From Acidimicrobiia bacterium (lineage in GTDB: Bacteria > Actinomycetota > Acidimicrobiia > Acidimicrobiales > Aldehydirespiratoraceae), in NCBI GenBank assembly GCA_022828135.1, contig JAJEJB010000035.1:58052-122051 (forward strand): a stretch of DNA of 64,000 bases, given 5' to 3'. Of the stretch, positions 23,422 to 31,530 are shown in pieces. A program made the translations under genes and the position numbers. A model generated the notes under the pieces. That model saw only the letters and a program-made list of their open reading frames with translations, was not told where the DNA came from and did no database searches. Positions within the stretch are counted from its first letter, which is position 1. The number at the start of each line of letters is the position of its first letter.

Positions 23422-26220
23422 TCAGCCGGTGTTGCGCATGCCGGCGGCCACCCCGTTGACGGTGAGCAGCAGCGTGCGGAGCAGCAGCTCGTCCTCAGCG
23501 GAGCTTCCGGCCCGCCCGGCCCGGTGCCGGGCCAGGAGGTCGGCCTGCAACACGTTGATCGGGTCGAGATAGGCGTCGCGCACCGCCAGCGTGCGGCGCA
23601 GGATGGGAAGGTCCTCGAGCAGGCCCCTGCCGGTGAGCGCGGTGACCTCGGCCACCGTCCGGTCGTACTCGGCGCACACCGCGTCGAAGTGGCCGTGCAG
23701 GGCCGGCTCCACGAGCGTGGCCACGTAGTGGCGGGCGATGGCCAGGTCGGTCTTGAACAGGGTCATCTCCACATTGGACACGAACGTGCGGAAGAACTGC
23801 CAGGACTCGTACATGTCGTCCAGCTCCGACCCCATGCCGGCGGAGCGGGCCGCGGCCAGCCCTGCGCCGACTCCGAACCAGCCCGGCACGATCTGGCGGG
23901 ACTGGGTCCAGCCGAACACCCAGGGGATGGCTCGCAGGCCGTCGATCCCCTCGTCGGCTCGGCTGCGCCGGGCCGGGCGGGAACCGATGTTCATCTCGGC
24001 CAGCTCCTCCACCGGAGTGGACGATTGGAAGTACTCGACCAGGCCGGGGGCCTGCAGGAAGGCCCGGTAGGCGTCGTAGGCCGCGCCCGAGGCGACTTCC
24101 ATCACCTGGTCCCACCGCCGGGTCACCGCGGGGTCGTGGCGGGGCGACCGGTGGGCCATCGACGCCTCCACCACAGCTGCGAAGGCCAGGTCGAGGTTGC
24201 GATGAGCCAGCCGGGGCAGCCCGTACTTGTCGGCTATCACCTCGCCCTGCTCGGTGATCTTGACCGAGCCGCGCACCGCACCGGGCGGCTGGCCCAGGAT
24301 CGACGCGTGGGTGGGTCCGCCGCCCCGCCCGACGGTGCCTCCCCGACCGTGGAACACCGTTATCTGAACCCCGGTGGCGTCCGAGACCTCCGCGATGGCC
24401 CTCAGCGCCTTGTGGATCTCCCACTGCGACGTGGTGATCCCGCCGTCCTTGTTGGAGTCGGAGTATCCGACCATCACTTCCTGGACGCCGCCCCGCAACT
24501 CGACGAGGCGCCGGTAGGGCTCCAGGGCCAGCAGATCCCGCAGGACCGGTCCGACCGATCGCAGATCGTCGATGGTCTCGAACAGGGGCACGAACCCCAG
24601 CCGGGCCACTCCCGCGGTCAGGTCGACGAGCCCGGCCTCCCGGGCCAGGACGGCCGGCGCCAGTACGTCATCGACGCCCCGGGTCATGGACACGATGTAG
24701 CTGCGCACGATCTGGTCGCCCCGCGCGTCCATCTGACGGCGCAGTACCCGGAACAGCTCCAGCACGTCCTCGACGCCGTCCCCCAAGGACCGCCCGCGGG
24801 GCGCCAGCGGCCGGGGGCCGGCCAGCTCACCGGCGAGCAGCTCGGCCCGATCGGCTCCCGAGAGCCCGCCGTAGTCGATCCCCAGTGGCGTGAACAGGCG
24901 GGCCAGGGCCCGATGGTGACGCTCGGAATGCTCGCGGATGTCCAGGGTGGCGAGGTCGAATCCGATCATGGCCACGATGCGCCGCACGCGGGCCAGCCGA
25001 CCGTGGGCCAGCAGTCGGCCTTGGTTGGCCTCCAGCGATCGCGCGATCACGCCCAGATCGTGGGCCAGCTCGCCTGCCGAGCGGTAGGCCCCGGCTCCCG
25101 GCGCCGGCTGGTCCGCCTCGGTCAGGCGCCGGTGGACCACTGCCAGCCTCTGGCGGTAGGGCTCGCCCGCGCTGAGCGTGTCGAACCGGGCCGTGACGTC
25201 GGGAAACTGCTCGTGGTCGGCCGCGAGCCGCTCGGCCAGCTCCTCGGAGACGCCGCGGACCGCCAGTCCCACGCTCAACTCCGACGACAGCCCCTCGATC
25301 TCCTCCACCAGGATGCGCAGAGCCCGATGGCGCTGGAACTCGAGCACCTCCACGGTGGTGGACGGGGTGACGTTGGGGTTGCCGTCCCGGTCGCCGCCCA
25401 CCCACGAACCGAAGCGGATGGGCGACCGGTCTGGATCGAGTTCCCCTCCCACGGACTCGAGCACGGAGTCGATGTCGTCGAGCAGTTCGGGCACACCCTC
25501 CACCGCGATCTCGGTGAGGAAGTAGAGGATCGACCGGGCCTCGTCCACCGGGTCGGGACGCTGCCGGCGCAGCTCGTCGGTCTGCCAGATGGCGTCGATC
25601 AACTCGTCCACCCTGCGGTCGACTCTGCGACGGGCCGTGTCGTCGGCCCCGGCATGGGCTCGCTGCTCGATCAGGCTGGAGATCTCGGCCAGCTTGTCGA
25701 GGATCGACCGGCGCGACGCCTCGGTCGGATGGGCGGTGAAGACGGGCCGCAGCTCGGCCGAGTTGACGGTGGCGACTATCTCGTCGTCGGCGTAGCCCAT
25801 CTCGCGCAGCCGGCCGACCATCTCGCCGAAGCGGTTGGAGCCGGCCGCCCGCTTCTCGGTGAGGTCGTCGATGCGGTGCACCTGCTCGGCGGTGTTGGCA
25901 AGGTGGAAGTAGACGGTGAAGGCCCTGGCCAGCAGGCCGGCCTCGGCCACGTCGACATCGGCCAGCAGCTCGGCCAGCGCCGTGCTGTCCTCGTCGCTGC
26001 GGCGCAGACCCCGGGCCAGGCCGCGGACCTGCTCCACCCGTTCGAGCAGCCCGGGGCCGTGCTGGCGGACCAGCGTGTCGCCGAGCTGGGCGCCGATACG
26101 CCGGATGTCGCCCCGCAGGGCGGAGTCGAGTTCTCCGAGCGGCCCGTCGAGCCGTGTCTCCCGCTCTTCTTCGCCGCGCTCACGGGCCGCTCGGGCCCCT
26201 GTGCTGTCCACCGCGCTCAT
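23422..26220 (-). CDS. ppc: Phosphoenolpyruvate carboxylase
   Basis: 932 residues. 'FTAHPTEASRRS' near residue 160 and 'GYSDSNKDGG' near residue 585 are the two PEPC signatures, with catalytic His, Lys and the mobile 'GRGGTVGRGGGPTH' loop near residue 625. The C-terminus 'NGVAAGMRNTG' is the normal QNTG-like end. It makes oxaloacetate from PEP and bicarbonate, replenishing the citric acid cycle. The start is unusual: residues 8-21 ('GARAARERGEEERET') are encoded by a degenerate copy of the dispersed 37-bp repeat of this window (26161-26197). Proper PEPC homology begins just after it, and no better start is visible downstream. It follows the geranylgeranyl-reductase-type gene by 14 bp. Confidence 0.96.
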   Translation of the reverse strand: MSAVDSTGARAARERGEEERETRLDGPLGELDSALRGDIRRIGAQLGDTLVRQHGPGLLERVEQVRGLARGLRRSDEDSTALAELLADVDVAEAGLLARAFTVYFHLANTAEQVHRIDDLTEKRAAGSNRFGEMVGRLREMGYADDEIVATVNSAELRPVFTAHPTEASRRSILDKLAEISSLIEQRAHAGADDTARRRVDRRVDELIDAIWQTDELRRQRPDPVDEARSILYFLTEIAVEGVPELLDDIDSVLESVGGELDPDRSPIRFGSWVGGDRDGNPNVTPSTTVEVLEFQRHRALRILVEEIEGLSSELSVGLAVRGVSEELAERLAADHEQFPDVTARFDTLSAGEPYRQRLAVVHRRLTEADQPAPGAGAYRSAGELAHDLGVIARSLEANQGRLLAHGRLARVRRIVAMIGFDLATLDIREHSERHHRALARLFTPLGIDYGGLSGADRAELLAGELAGPRPLAPRGRSLGDGVEDVLELFRVLRRQMDARGDQIVRSYIVSMTRGVDDVLAPAVLAREAGLVDLTAGVARLGFVPLFETIDDLRSVGPVLRDLLALEPYRRLVELRGGVQEVMVGYSDSNKDGGITTSQWEIHKALRAIAEVSDATGVQITVFHGRGGTVGRGGGPTHASILGQPPGAVRGSVKITEQGEVIADKYGLPRLAHRNLDLAFAAVVEASMAHRSPRHDPAVTRRWDQVMEVASGAAYDAYRAFLQAPGLVEYFQSSTPVEELAEMNIGSRPARRSRADEGIDGLRAIPWVFGWTQSRQIVPGWFGVGAGLAAARSAGMGSELDDMYESWQFFRTFVSNVEMTLFKTDLAIARHYVATLVEPALHGHFDAVCAEYDRTVAEVTALTGRGLLEDLPILRRTLAVRDAYLDPINVLQADLLARHRAGRAGSSAEDELLLRTLLLTVNGVAAGMRNTG
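26161..26197. repeat. Dispersed 37-bp repeat, diverged copy inside ppc
   Basis: 34 of 37 positions match the copies at 28431 and 49843-49965, including the shared 'tctc' flank on the left. It lies in the ppc reading frame and supplies residues of the N-terminal extension before PEPC homology starts. Position is only 14-60 bp after the upstream gene's stop. Confidence 0.85.
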
Positions 26221-26234
26221 TGCGTTCCTCGCCG

Positions 26235-27467
26235 CTATGCGGCCGCGCGGGTACGGCGCAGCAGCGGATCGGCGAGCTTCAGTCCCCGGTCGACTACATC
26301 CAGGACCCGCGGCGCCAGCCCCTCCGTTTCGCCATCGATGAGGTTGCCCATCACCTGAAGGGTGATGTTGGCGACAGCCTGGGTGCCGACGGCCAAGCGC
26401 AGGCCGTTTCGCAGGATCCAGGGATGACCGATGAGGAAGCTGAAGCGCCGCCCGGTGCGAAGGAAGCCATCGAAGCGTTCTCCGATGATGCGGTCGTAGG
26501 CGCGGGGGGCGGCGGCCGGGTCCTCAAGGAACAGATCGGCCAGGATCATCCCCGACTCCAGGCCGTAGTCGATGCCCTCACCGTTCATCGGGTTGATCAA
26601 CCCGGCCGCGTCACCCACCGCGGCCCACCCTCGACCGTAGCGCCGGACGGTGCTCATGGGCAGCCTCCAGGCCCGGGGTCGCTCCAGGAAGTCGCCGAGC
26701 TCCCACTCGTCGGCCACCAGATCCCGGTAATCACTCAACAGTTGGTTGAGGTTGAGCTTTTGAAAGCCCTTCATGGTGGACATCGAGCCCGCACCGATGT
26801 TCACGGTGCCGTCACCGGCCGGGAACATCCACCCGTAGCCCGGGACCCATCCGCCCTCGGCGCCCCGCAGAGTGAGGCAGGCCTCGAGGTGCCGGTCGGC
26901 GTGGCGGGGGCTGGGGGCGTATGTCCGGATGGCGAGGCCGAAGGGCTCGGCGTCGGCCCTCTCGGCGCCGAGCACACGGGCTGCGGCGCCCGGCGCGCCG
27001 GTGGCCAGCACTACGAGGTCGGCCAGCCAGCGCCCACCGTCCTTGGCGCTCTCCACGCCGGCGGCCGTGCCGTCGTCCGCGAGGGTGGGCATCACCTCGG
27101 TGTTCCACAGGATCTCGGCGCCGGCCTCCTCGGCCGCCTCGACGAGATGCTTGTCAAGTGCGCGGCGGGGCCACACCGCTCCGTGGGCCCCGAATCGATT
27201 ATCGGCGGGCCATAGCAGTTCGCGCCGGGTGCTGCCCGCGATCATCCGCAGCCCGTCGATGCGGTGCGCGCCGTCGAGGGCGATGCCGAGTTCTTTGAGG
27301 GCGGCCACAGCCCGGGGAGTCAGCCCGTCGCCGCACACCTTGTCCCGACCGGGAGACCCCTTCTCGAAGACCGTCACCCGGGCGCCGCCCCGAGCGGCCC
27401 GGATGGCTGCCGCCGCTCCGGCCGGACCGGCACCGATGACGGCCACATCCCGCCGAACCGCTCTCAT
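26235..27467 (-). CDS. Geranylgeranyl reductase-family FAD protein
   Basis: 410 residues. The FAD-binding start 'DVAVIGAGPAGAAAAIRAAR' is followed by 'GRDKVCGDGLTPRAV' near residue 40, the characteristic KxCGxGxxPR motif. 'GDAAGLINPMNGEGIDYGL' near residue 290 is the second FAD motif. The family reduces double bonds of isoprenoid chains (menaquinone, archaeal-type lipids, chlorophyll). In actinobacteria it usually reduces the menaquinone side chain (MenJ-like), so that role is plausible but not shown here. It starts 15 bp downstream of the zinc-type ABC ATPase and ends 14 bp before ppc, so the three minus-strand genes may be co-transcribed. Confidence 0.9.
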   Translation of the reverse strand: MRAVRRDVAVIGAGPAGAAAAIRAARGGARVTVFEKGSPGRDKVCGDGLTPRAVAALKELGIALDGAHRIDGLRMIAGSTRRELLWPADNRFGAHGAVWPRRALDKHLVEAAEEAGAEILWNTEVMPTLADDGTAAGVESAKDGGRWLADLVVLATGAPGAAARVLGAERADAEPFGLAIRTYAPSPRHADRHLEACLTLRGAEGGWVPGYGWMFPAGDGTVNIGAGSMSTMKGFQKLNLNQLLSDYRDLVADEWELGDFLERPRAWRLPMSTVRRYGRGWAAVGDAAGLINPMNGEGIDYGLESGMILADLFLEDPAAAPRAYDRIIGERFDGFLRTGRRFSFLIGHPWILRNGLRLAVGTQAVANITLQVMGNLIDGETEGLAPRVLDVVDRGLKLADPLLRRTRAAA

Positions 27468-27482
27468 CGTGCCGCGTTGTCT

Positions 27483-28379
27483 CTAATGGGCGTGGGGTCC
27501 GTGGTCCTGATGGCCGTGGTGGCCGTGGTCGTGGCCGTGGTCCCGATGGCTGTGGTCGTGGCCGTGACTGTGACCGTGACTGTGACCGGTTCCGTGGTGG
27601 TCGTGCCCGTGGTGGTCGTGCCCTTGGCCGTGATGGCCGTGATCGTCGAGCACGATGAAGTCCTGATCGTGTTCGTGGTCGGCGTGGTCCCCGAGCAGCC
27701 GGTCTCCGAACGCCTCCCGGAGCCGCTCCTCGGTGAGCATCTCGTCGGGGGTGCCGGCGGCGACCAGCCGGTTGGCCATGAGCATGACCGAGTCGCAGTG
27801 CCGGGCCTCGTCCAGGTGGTGGGTGGTGATGATCACGATGGCGCCCCGGCTCGAGTAGTCCTCGATCACCTCCAGGATCCGCTCCTGGCTGGGGATGTCG
27901 AGGCCGGTCACCGGTTCGTCCAGCATGATGACATCGGGCTCGCCCGCCAGCACCTGGGCGATACGCACCCTCTGCTGCTGTCCTCCGCTGAGGTCGCCGA
28001 AGCTCCGATTGGTGAACTGGTTGACATCGAGCTGCTCACCGGCGCGGCGCATGGCGGACCGATCCTCGCCCCGCAGCCGCCCGAGCAGCCCCCGCTTGCC
28101 GTAGCGGCCCATGGCCAGCACCTCGCCCGCGGTAATGGGCATCCAGCAGGCCGGGAGGTGCTGGCACACGTAGGCCAGGTTGTCGGACATGCCGCTGACG
28201 GTGCCCGAGGTGGGCTTCTGCAGCCCGGCCAGGCACTCCAGCATCGTGGTCTTGCCCGAACCGTTGACCCCCATGACCGCGGTGGCCGTGCCCGGCTCGA
28301 AGGAATGGGTCACACCATCGAGGGCGGTGACCGCGTCGAATTTGACGGTCAGGTCTGTGACCTCCACGGCGCTGACCAT
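27483..28379 (-). CDS. znuC: Zn/Mn-type ABC transporter ATPase with His-rich C-terminal tail (ZnuC-like)
   Basis: 298 residues from ATG at 28379. Walker A 'GVNGSGKT' near residue 37, Q-loop 'YVCQHLPACWMPITAGEVL' near residue 70, signature 'LSGGQQQRV' near residue 128, Walker B 'VIMLDEP' near residue 150 and H-loop 'TTHHLDEA' are all intact. The Q-loop/'MGRYG' wording is that of the ZnuC/MntB group. The last 65 residues are about one-third His with Asp and Gly ('HGHSHGHDHSH' and similar), a likely zinc-binding tail. No substrate-binding protein or permease is adjacent; znuA and znuB at 42.4-44.6 kb lack an ATPase, so this is the best candidate partner. The open frame runs upstream to 28778 through intergenic repeat DNA and is rejected there. 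Confidence 0.88.
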   Translation of the reverse strand: MVSAVEVTDLTVKFDAVTALDGVTHSFEPGTATAVMGVNGSGKTTMLECLAGLQKPTSGTVSGMSDNLAYVCQHLPACWMPITAGEVLAMGRYGKRGLLGRLRGEDRSAMRRAGEQLDVNQFTNRSFGDLSGGQQQRVRIAQVLAGEPDVIMLDEPVTGLDIPSQERILEVIEDYSSRGAIVIITTHHLDEARHCDSVMLMANRLVAAGTPDEMLTEERLREAFGDRLLGDHADHEHDQDFIVLDDHGHHGQGHDHHGHDHHGTGHSHGHSHGHDHSHRDHGHDHGHHGHQDHGPHAH

Positions 28380-28430
28380 CACAGGGCTCGCCGACAGGTG
28401 TGGGCGCCTCGCGGTGTGGCGCGGTGTCTC

Positions 28431-28467
28431 CCGCTCTTGTTCGCTTCGCTCACGGGCCGCTCGGGCC
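28431..28467. repeat. Dispersed 37-bp repeat, single copy
   Basis: An exact 37-bp match to the three tandem copies at 49843-49965, beginning CCGCTCTTGTTCGCTTCG and ending CCGCTCGGGCC. The preceding bases TCTC are shared too. It lies between the divergent znuC-like and TauD-type genes, away from both start codons. A diverged copy is at 26161-26197. Confidence 0.9.
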
Positions 28468-28551
28468 ACGGCCTCGCTCGGATTCTCGCGGCGTCGCCCA
28501 CGGATCCCTCCCCGTTCGCTCGGCCTCTGGCTGCAACGGTATATTCCCACC

Positions 28552-29562
28552 ATGTCATCCGCCACCACCTCGATCACCGTGGACGGCGACGAAGTTGGTT
28601 CCAACCGCGGCGCCGAGCAGGCCGGAACATCCGATCCCGCGTCCCGTGTCGTTCCAGGCAGGGTCCGCATAGACCGGTACGGTCTCGACCTCGGCCCGTG
28701 GCTGCACCTAGCCGAGGAGAGAACCCGGCTTTCCCGGCCGTCGTTCGCCCACATCAGCGTCACACCCCAGGGCGCCACGCTGGGCGCCGAGGTCAGCGGG
28801 GTTGACCTAGGGGCCGAATTGCCCGACGAGGTGACCGCCGAGATCCGGCGGGCGCTGCTCGACTACAAGGTCCTGGTGTTCCGCAACCAGCCCATCGCGC
28901 CGGCGCAGCACGTCGCCTTCGCCCGCCGGTTCGGGGAGCTGGAGATCCACCCGTTCATCACCGGCAACGCCGAGCACCCCGAGCTGGTGCGATTCGAGAA
29001 GGGCGTGGACACCGGCGGATTCGAGAACGGCTGGCACCATGACGTCACCTGGCGCGAGGTTCCGTCGATGGGCGCGATCCTGCACGCCATCCAGGTCCCG
29101 GCCACCGGCGGCGACACGTTGTTCTGCGACATGGGAGCGGCCTACGAAGGGCTGGACGGCGACACCAAGAGGCGCATCGACGGCCTGTTCGCGATCCACG
29201 ACTTCATGCTCGCCTTCAAGCACCAGGTTCCCGAGGGCAAGCAGGAGGAGTTCCGGGCCCGCTACCCGCAGGCCCGCCACCCGGTGGTGTGCACCCATCC
29301 CGAGACGGGCCGCAAGCTGATCTTCGTCAACTGCTACTTCACCTCCCACATCGACGGGATGGACTTCGACGAGGGCGTCGAGCTGATCAGGCACCTGGCC
29401 GGCCAGGCCAAGGTGGTCGAGTACCAGTTCAGGGTCCACTGGGAACCCGACACGGTCGTGTTCTGGGACAACCGCTCCGTGCAGCACTATGCGGCCAGCG
29501 ACTACTACCCCGACGTCCGGATCATGGAGCGGGCCAGCATCGTAGGCACACGCCCGGCCTGA
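28552..29562 (+). CDS. TauD/TfdA-family 2OG-Fe(II) dioxygenase
   Basis: 336 residues from ATG at 28552, preceded by an AT-rich 'GGTATATTCCCACC'. The iron triad is 'NGWHHDVTWRE' near residue 162 (H-x-D) and 'VFWDNRSVQHYA' near residue 308 (distal His). Arg near 'YPDVRIMERASI' binds 2-oxoglutarate. The family includes taurine, alkylsulfate and 2,4-D dioxygenases. An N-terminal extension of about 60 residues without a signal peptide is low in complexity at first. No sulfonate transporter or regulator is close, so the substrate stays open. A GC-rich hairpin follows 3 bp after the stop. Confidence 0.9.
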   Translation: MSSATTSITVDGDEVGSNRGAEQAGTSDPASRVVPGRVRIDRYGLDLGPWLHLAEERTRLSRPSFAHISVTPQGATLGAEVSGVDLGAELPDEVTAEIRRALLDYKVLVFRNQPIAPAQHVAFARRFGELEIHPFITGNAEHPELVRFEKGVDTGGFENGWHHDVTWREVPSMGAILHAIQVPATGGDTLFCDMGAAYEGLDGDTKRRIDGLFAIHDFMLAFKHQVPEGKQEEFRARYPQARHPVVCTHPETGRKLIFVNCYFTSHIDGMDFDEGVELIRHLAGQAKVVEYQFRVHWEPDTVVFWDNRSVQHYAASDYYPDVRIMERASIVGTRPA

Positions 29563-29565
29563 GAA

Positions 29566-29591
29566 CGGGCGCGGTCCCGGGATCGCGCCCG
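29566..29591 (+). terminator. Hairpin downstream of the TauD-type gene
   Basis: CGGGCGCG at 29566-29573 and CGCGCCCG at 29584-29591 form perfect 8-bp arms with a 10-base loop, three bases after the TauD-family stop. No clear T-run follows, so termination is inferred from position and strength only. Confidence 0.5.
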
Positions 29592-29623
29592 CGCCCCGCT
29601 CGAGCTGATCTACTGTGGCGCCG

Positions 29624-30298
29624 ATGGCGCCCAAGACCGACTGGAACCCGCTGCTGCGGGGCGAGTTCGACAAGCCCTACTGGCGCGAGCTGCAGGACTA
29701 CGTGCGAGCCGAGCGGGACCGGCACCAGGTGTTCCCGCCCCACGACGAAGTCTTCGCGGCCCTGCACCTCACCCCGTACGCCTCGGTGAAGGTGCTGATC
29801 CTGGGCCAGGATCCCTACCATGGACCCCGGCAGGCCCACGGGCTCTGCTTCTCGGTGCGGCCCGGAGTGGCCAAGCCGCCGTCGCTGGAGAACATTCACG
29901 CCGAACTGCACGACGACATCGGCGCTCCCGTGCCCGGCCACGGCTCGCTGGAGCACTGGGCCCGCCAGGGGGTGCTGCTGCTCAACGCCACCCTCACAGT
30001 CCGGGCCCGGCAGGCGGCCAGCCACCAGCGCAGGGGCTGGGAGACCTTCACGGACGAGGTGATCCGGGTGGTCAACGACAAGGACGAGCGGGTGGTGTTC
30101 ATCCTGTGGGGCGGCTCGGCCCGCCGCAAGAAGGTGTTGGTGGACACCGGCCGCCATGTCGTGATCGAGTCGGCCCATCCGTCGCCGCTGTCGGCCTCGG
30201 GCGGGTTCTTCGGCAGCCGGCCCTTCAGCCGGGCCAACGAGGCCCTGGTCGCCGCGGGCCGCGAGCCGGTGGACTGGGCCATCGGTGAGCTGTCGTAG
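29624..30298 (+). CDS. ung: Uracil-DNA glycosylase, family 1
   Basis: 224 residues from ATG at 29624; GTG at 29615 is three codons earlier and equally possible. Motif A 'ILGQDPYHGPRQAHGLCFSV' near residue 65 contains the catalytic Asp. Motif B 'HPSPLSASGGFFGSRPFS' near residue 186 contains the His. This is the standard enzyme removing uracil from DNA, from cytosine deamination or dUTP misincorporation. Length is normal. It is followed 20 bp later by an alkyltransferase gene, so two DNA-repair genes sit together. Confidence 0.97.
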   Translation: MAPKTDWNPLLRGEFDKPYWRELQDYVRAERDRHQVFPPHDEVFAALHLTPYASVKVLILGQDPYHGPRQAHGLCFSVRPGVAKPPSLENIHAELHDDIGAPVPGHGSLEHWARQGVLLLNATLTVRARQAASHQRRGWETFTDEVIRVVNDKDERVVFILWGGSARRKKVLVDTGRHVVIESAHPSPLSASGGFFGSRPFSRANEALVAAGREPVDWAIGELS

Positions 30299-30318
30299 CC
30301 CTTAACTACGGTACGGCC

Positions 30319-30864
30319 ATGGACGCGCCCGAGTCAGTGCCCGAGAAGGCAGGCCATACCCACCTCTGGTTCGCAGCCGAGAGTCCCGTGGGGCCTGTGT
30401 TCGTGGCCCACACCAACGGATGGGTGTCCGGTCTCCTGATCACACCGGACGGGCGCGAGCCCGATCCGGGGCGCTTCGTCGACTACATGCGCGACGAGGT
30501 GGGCACCGACATCGAGCCCGACCCCGACCCGGACCCGAAGCTCGTCGCCCGGGTGAGCGAGGCCCTGGCCACTGGCCGCACCGACGTGCCCGTCGACCTG
30601 TCGTCGCGCTCGCCGTTCCAGCAGGAGGTTCTGAGGGCCACCGCCCGCATCCCCAGAGGCGAGGTGCGCACCTACGGGGAACTGGCCGAGATCGTGGGCC
30701 GGCCCAGGGCCGCCAGGGCGGTCGGCACGGCCATGGCCCGCAACCCGGTGCCGCTGCTGGTTCCCTGCCACCGGGTGGTGCCCAGCAGCGGGGGAGTGGG
30801 CAACTACGGCGACAACCCCGAGATGAAGGCCAAGCTGCTCGCCGGCGAGGGAGTAGTGCTCTAG
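30319..30864 (+). CDS. ogt: Methylated-DNA-[protein]-cysteine S-methyltransferase family
   Basis: 181 residues. The C-terminal domain has 'RIPRGEVRTYGELAEIVGRP' (DNA-binding helix-turn-helix) and the methyl-acceptor motif 'VPCHRVVPSSGGVGNYG' near residue 153. The active Cys, His, Arg and the downstream Gly-rich loop are intact. The N-terminal part is diverged and acidic ('DIEPDPDPDPK'). It transfers alkyl groups from O6-alkylguanine to itself; whether it is the Ogt or Atl-like type cannot be fully told, but the Cys argues for activity. It is 4 bp from the convergent udk gene. Confidence 0.93.
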   Translation: MDAPESVPEKAGHTHLWFAAESPVGPVFVAHTNGWVSGLLITPDGREPDPGRFVDYMRDEVGTDIEPDPDPDPKLVARVSEALATGRTDVPVDLSSRSPFQQEVLRATARIPRGEVRTYGELAEIVGRPRAARAVGTAMARNPVPLLVPCHRVVPSSGGVGNYGDNPEMKAKLLAGEGVVL

Positions 30865-30868
30865 CCGG

Positions 30869-31495
30869 TCAGCCCGCGCCGGCCGCGGCCGTGGCCGGCG
30901 CCAGCATCGTCATCAACTCGTCGGCCAACTCGTCAGCGCCGGCGCCTGCGACGATCCGGTCGGCCCGGTGGCGGCTGGGCTGCACGAAGGCGTCGTGCAT
31001 GGGGGCGACCGTGGCCGCGAATTGCCGGCGCACATGATCCTCGGGCCGGCCCCGCTCGGTCACGTCCCGATAGATTCGGCGCTGAAGCCTCACCTCTTCG
31101 GGCACGTCCATGAAGATCGAGTAATCGAGCCGCGCCGCGGCGTCCTCGAAGGCCAGCAGCAGGATGCCCTCCACCAGCAGCAGGGGAGCGGCCTCCACCC
31201 GCTGGAAGCGGCCGGTGAGGGAGTGGGTCGAGAAGTCGTAGATGGGCACGTCCACATCGATGCCTTGCCTCAGGGCGTCGAGATGCTGCAGGAACAGCTC
31301 GCTGTCCAGAGAGTCGGGATGATCGAAGTTGCCGCGGCGCCGCTCGTCGAACGGCAGATGCGAAAGGTCGCGGTAATAGGCGTCGAAGGCAAGAACGCTC
31401 ACGTCCCGCTCGTCGAGACGCTCCAGCAGGCACCTGGTGAGGGTGGTCTTGCCCGCGCCGGTGCCGCCACAGATCCCGAACACGAACATGTCCAC
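30869..31495 (-). CDS. udk: Uridine kinase
   Basis: 208 residues. The P-loop 'GICGGTGAGKTTLTR' near residue 7 and 'FDAYYRDLSHLPFDERRRGNFDHPDS' type region (residues 40-66) are the standard uridine/cytidine kinase features. 'VEGILLLAFED' follows near residue 108, and 'ERGRPEDHVRRQF' holds the lid Arg residues. It phosphorylates uridine and cytidine in pyrimidine salvage. Its ATG is 35 bp from the divergent aminotransferase start. Two ATGs lie close together; the first is used. Confidence 0.94.
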   Translation of the reverse strand: MDMFVFGICGGTGAGKTTLTRCLLERLDERDVSVLAFDAYYRDLSHLPFDERRRGNFDHPDSLDSELFLQHLDALRQGIDVDVPIYDFSTHSLTGRFQRVEAAPLLLVEGILLLAFEDAAARLDYSIFMDVPEEVRLQRRIYRDVTERGRPEDHVRRQFAATVAPMHDAFVQPSRHRADRIVAGAGADELADELMTMLAPATAAAGAG

Positions 31496-31530
31496 GGGCC
31501 GACACCATACCGGGCCGCACCGGTGGCATC

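Noticed and set aside
23146..26358. 1070-residue plus-strand open frame
   Set aside because: Antisense of ppc, with Gln/His/Arg-rich composition typical of reverse-frame high-GC sequence. PEPC motifs are on the minus strand.
28380..28778. Upstream extension of the ZnuC-like frame
   Set aside because: Contains the dispersed repeat and crosses the start of the TauD-type gene; ABC homology begins at ATG 28379.
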